Position numbers and translations under genes: made by a program. The notes below the pieces were generated by a model that saw only the letters and a program-made list of their open reading frames with translations, had not been told where the DNA came from and made no database searches. Shown piece after piece: positions 5,674 through 5,728 of a stretch of DNA of 5,728 nucleotides (its first letter is position 1; each line of letters begins with the position of its first letter). This DNA is from an uncultured Bacteroides sp. Its GTDB lineage: Bacteria > Bacteroidota > Bacteroidia > Bacteroidales > Bacteroidaceae. Location: the NCBI GenBank assembly GCA_905201685.1, contig CAJKOW010000074.1, positions 1-5,728 of the forward strand, read 5' to 3'.

Positions 5674-5728
5674 TGATGCGACCCCAAAAAGTTGGACGGT
5701 TTAACATTAGCTACGAGGCTTTAGATTG
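5674..5728 (+). mobile_element. Left end of an IS3-family (IS150-like) insertion sequence, body outside the window
   Basis: TGATGCGACCCCAAAAAG followed by TTGGACGG at 5674-5699 closely matches the terminal inverted repeat of many IS3-family elements, which start with TG and contain a conserved GACCCCAAAAAGTTGGAC core. The repeat reads inward to the right, so the transposase genes orfA/orfB should lie beyond 5728. Only one end is visible, so an isolated relic repeat cannot be excluded. The exact boundary is estimated from the TG rule. Confidence 0.6.

Noticed and set aside
5516..5704. 62-codon plus-strand ORF after the TfoX-domain gene
   Set aside because: It begins inside the terminator hairpin and crosses the insertion-sequence boundary, so it cannot be an old intact gene.

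Overview
The window looks like accessory chromosomal DNA from a Bacteroidota bacterium, most likely a Bacteroides/Prevotella-type gut or oral member of Bacteroidales. The reasons are the AT-rich genes with A-rich leaders and no clear Shine-Dalgarno sequences, an exported protein with a typical signal ending in ANA|Q, a candidate promoter of the Bacteroides TTTG / TAnnTTTG type, and the protein families present. All genes I can support lie on the + strand. Most are members of uncharacterised families.

Region by region: (1) 3-2036 is the 3' part of a long gene whose start lies left of the window. It encodes about 13 TPR-like helical repeats followed by a retropepsin-like aspartic protease domain with a DTGAS active-site motif. 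(2) 2036-2632 overlaps it by one base (TAATG) and encodes a membrane-anchored protein with a cytoplasmic domain that reminds me of the YbjN / type III secretion chaperone-like fold. (3) 2689-3135 encodes a small exported protein made almost entirely of a 22-residue repeat (five full copies plus a partial one). (4) 3136-3513 holds one small possible membrane ORF (3200-3373), perhaps frameshifted. (5) 3514-4020 and 4051-4701 are two unrecognised genes 30 bases apart, probably co-transcribed. (6) 4702-5151 has no convincing gene. It is a GC-rich block (217 G+C in 4741-5100 by hand count, 60%) packed with hairpins, including a 56-base imperfect palindrome, and looks like a structured or repeated intergenic element. 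(7) 5152-5478 encodes a TfoX N-terminal-domain protein, with a candidate promoter before it and a hairpin terminator after it. (8) 5535-5673 is a second GC-rich non-coding stretch. (9) From about 5674 the sequence matches the terminal inverted repeat of IS3-family insertion sequences (IS150-like), with the element body running off the right edge.

The most system-like part is 3-3135. A TPR scaffold fused to a protease domain is translationally coupled to a membrane protein and followed by a secreted repeat protein. Tight linkage of the first two suggests they act together, perhaps in envelope proteolysis or signalling. That is inference from gene order only. No defence system, CRISPR array, tRNA or rRNA gene was seen.
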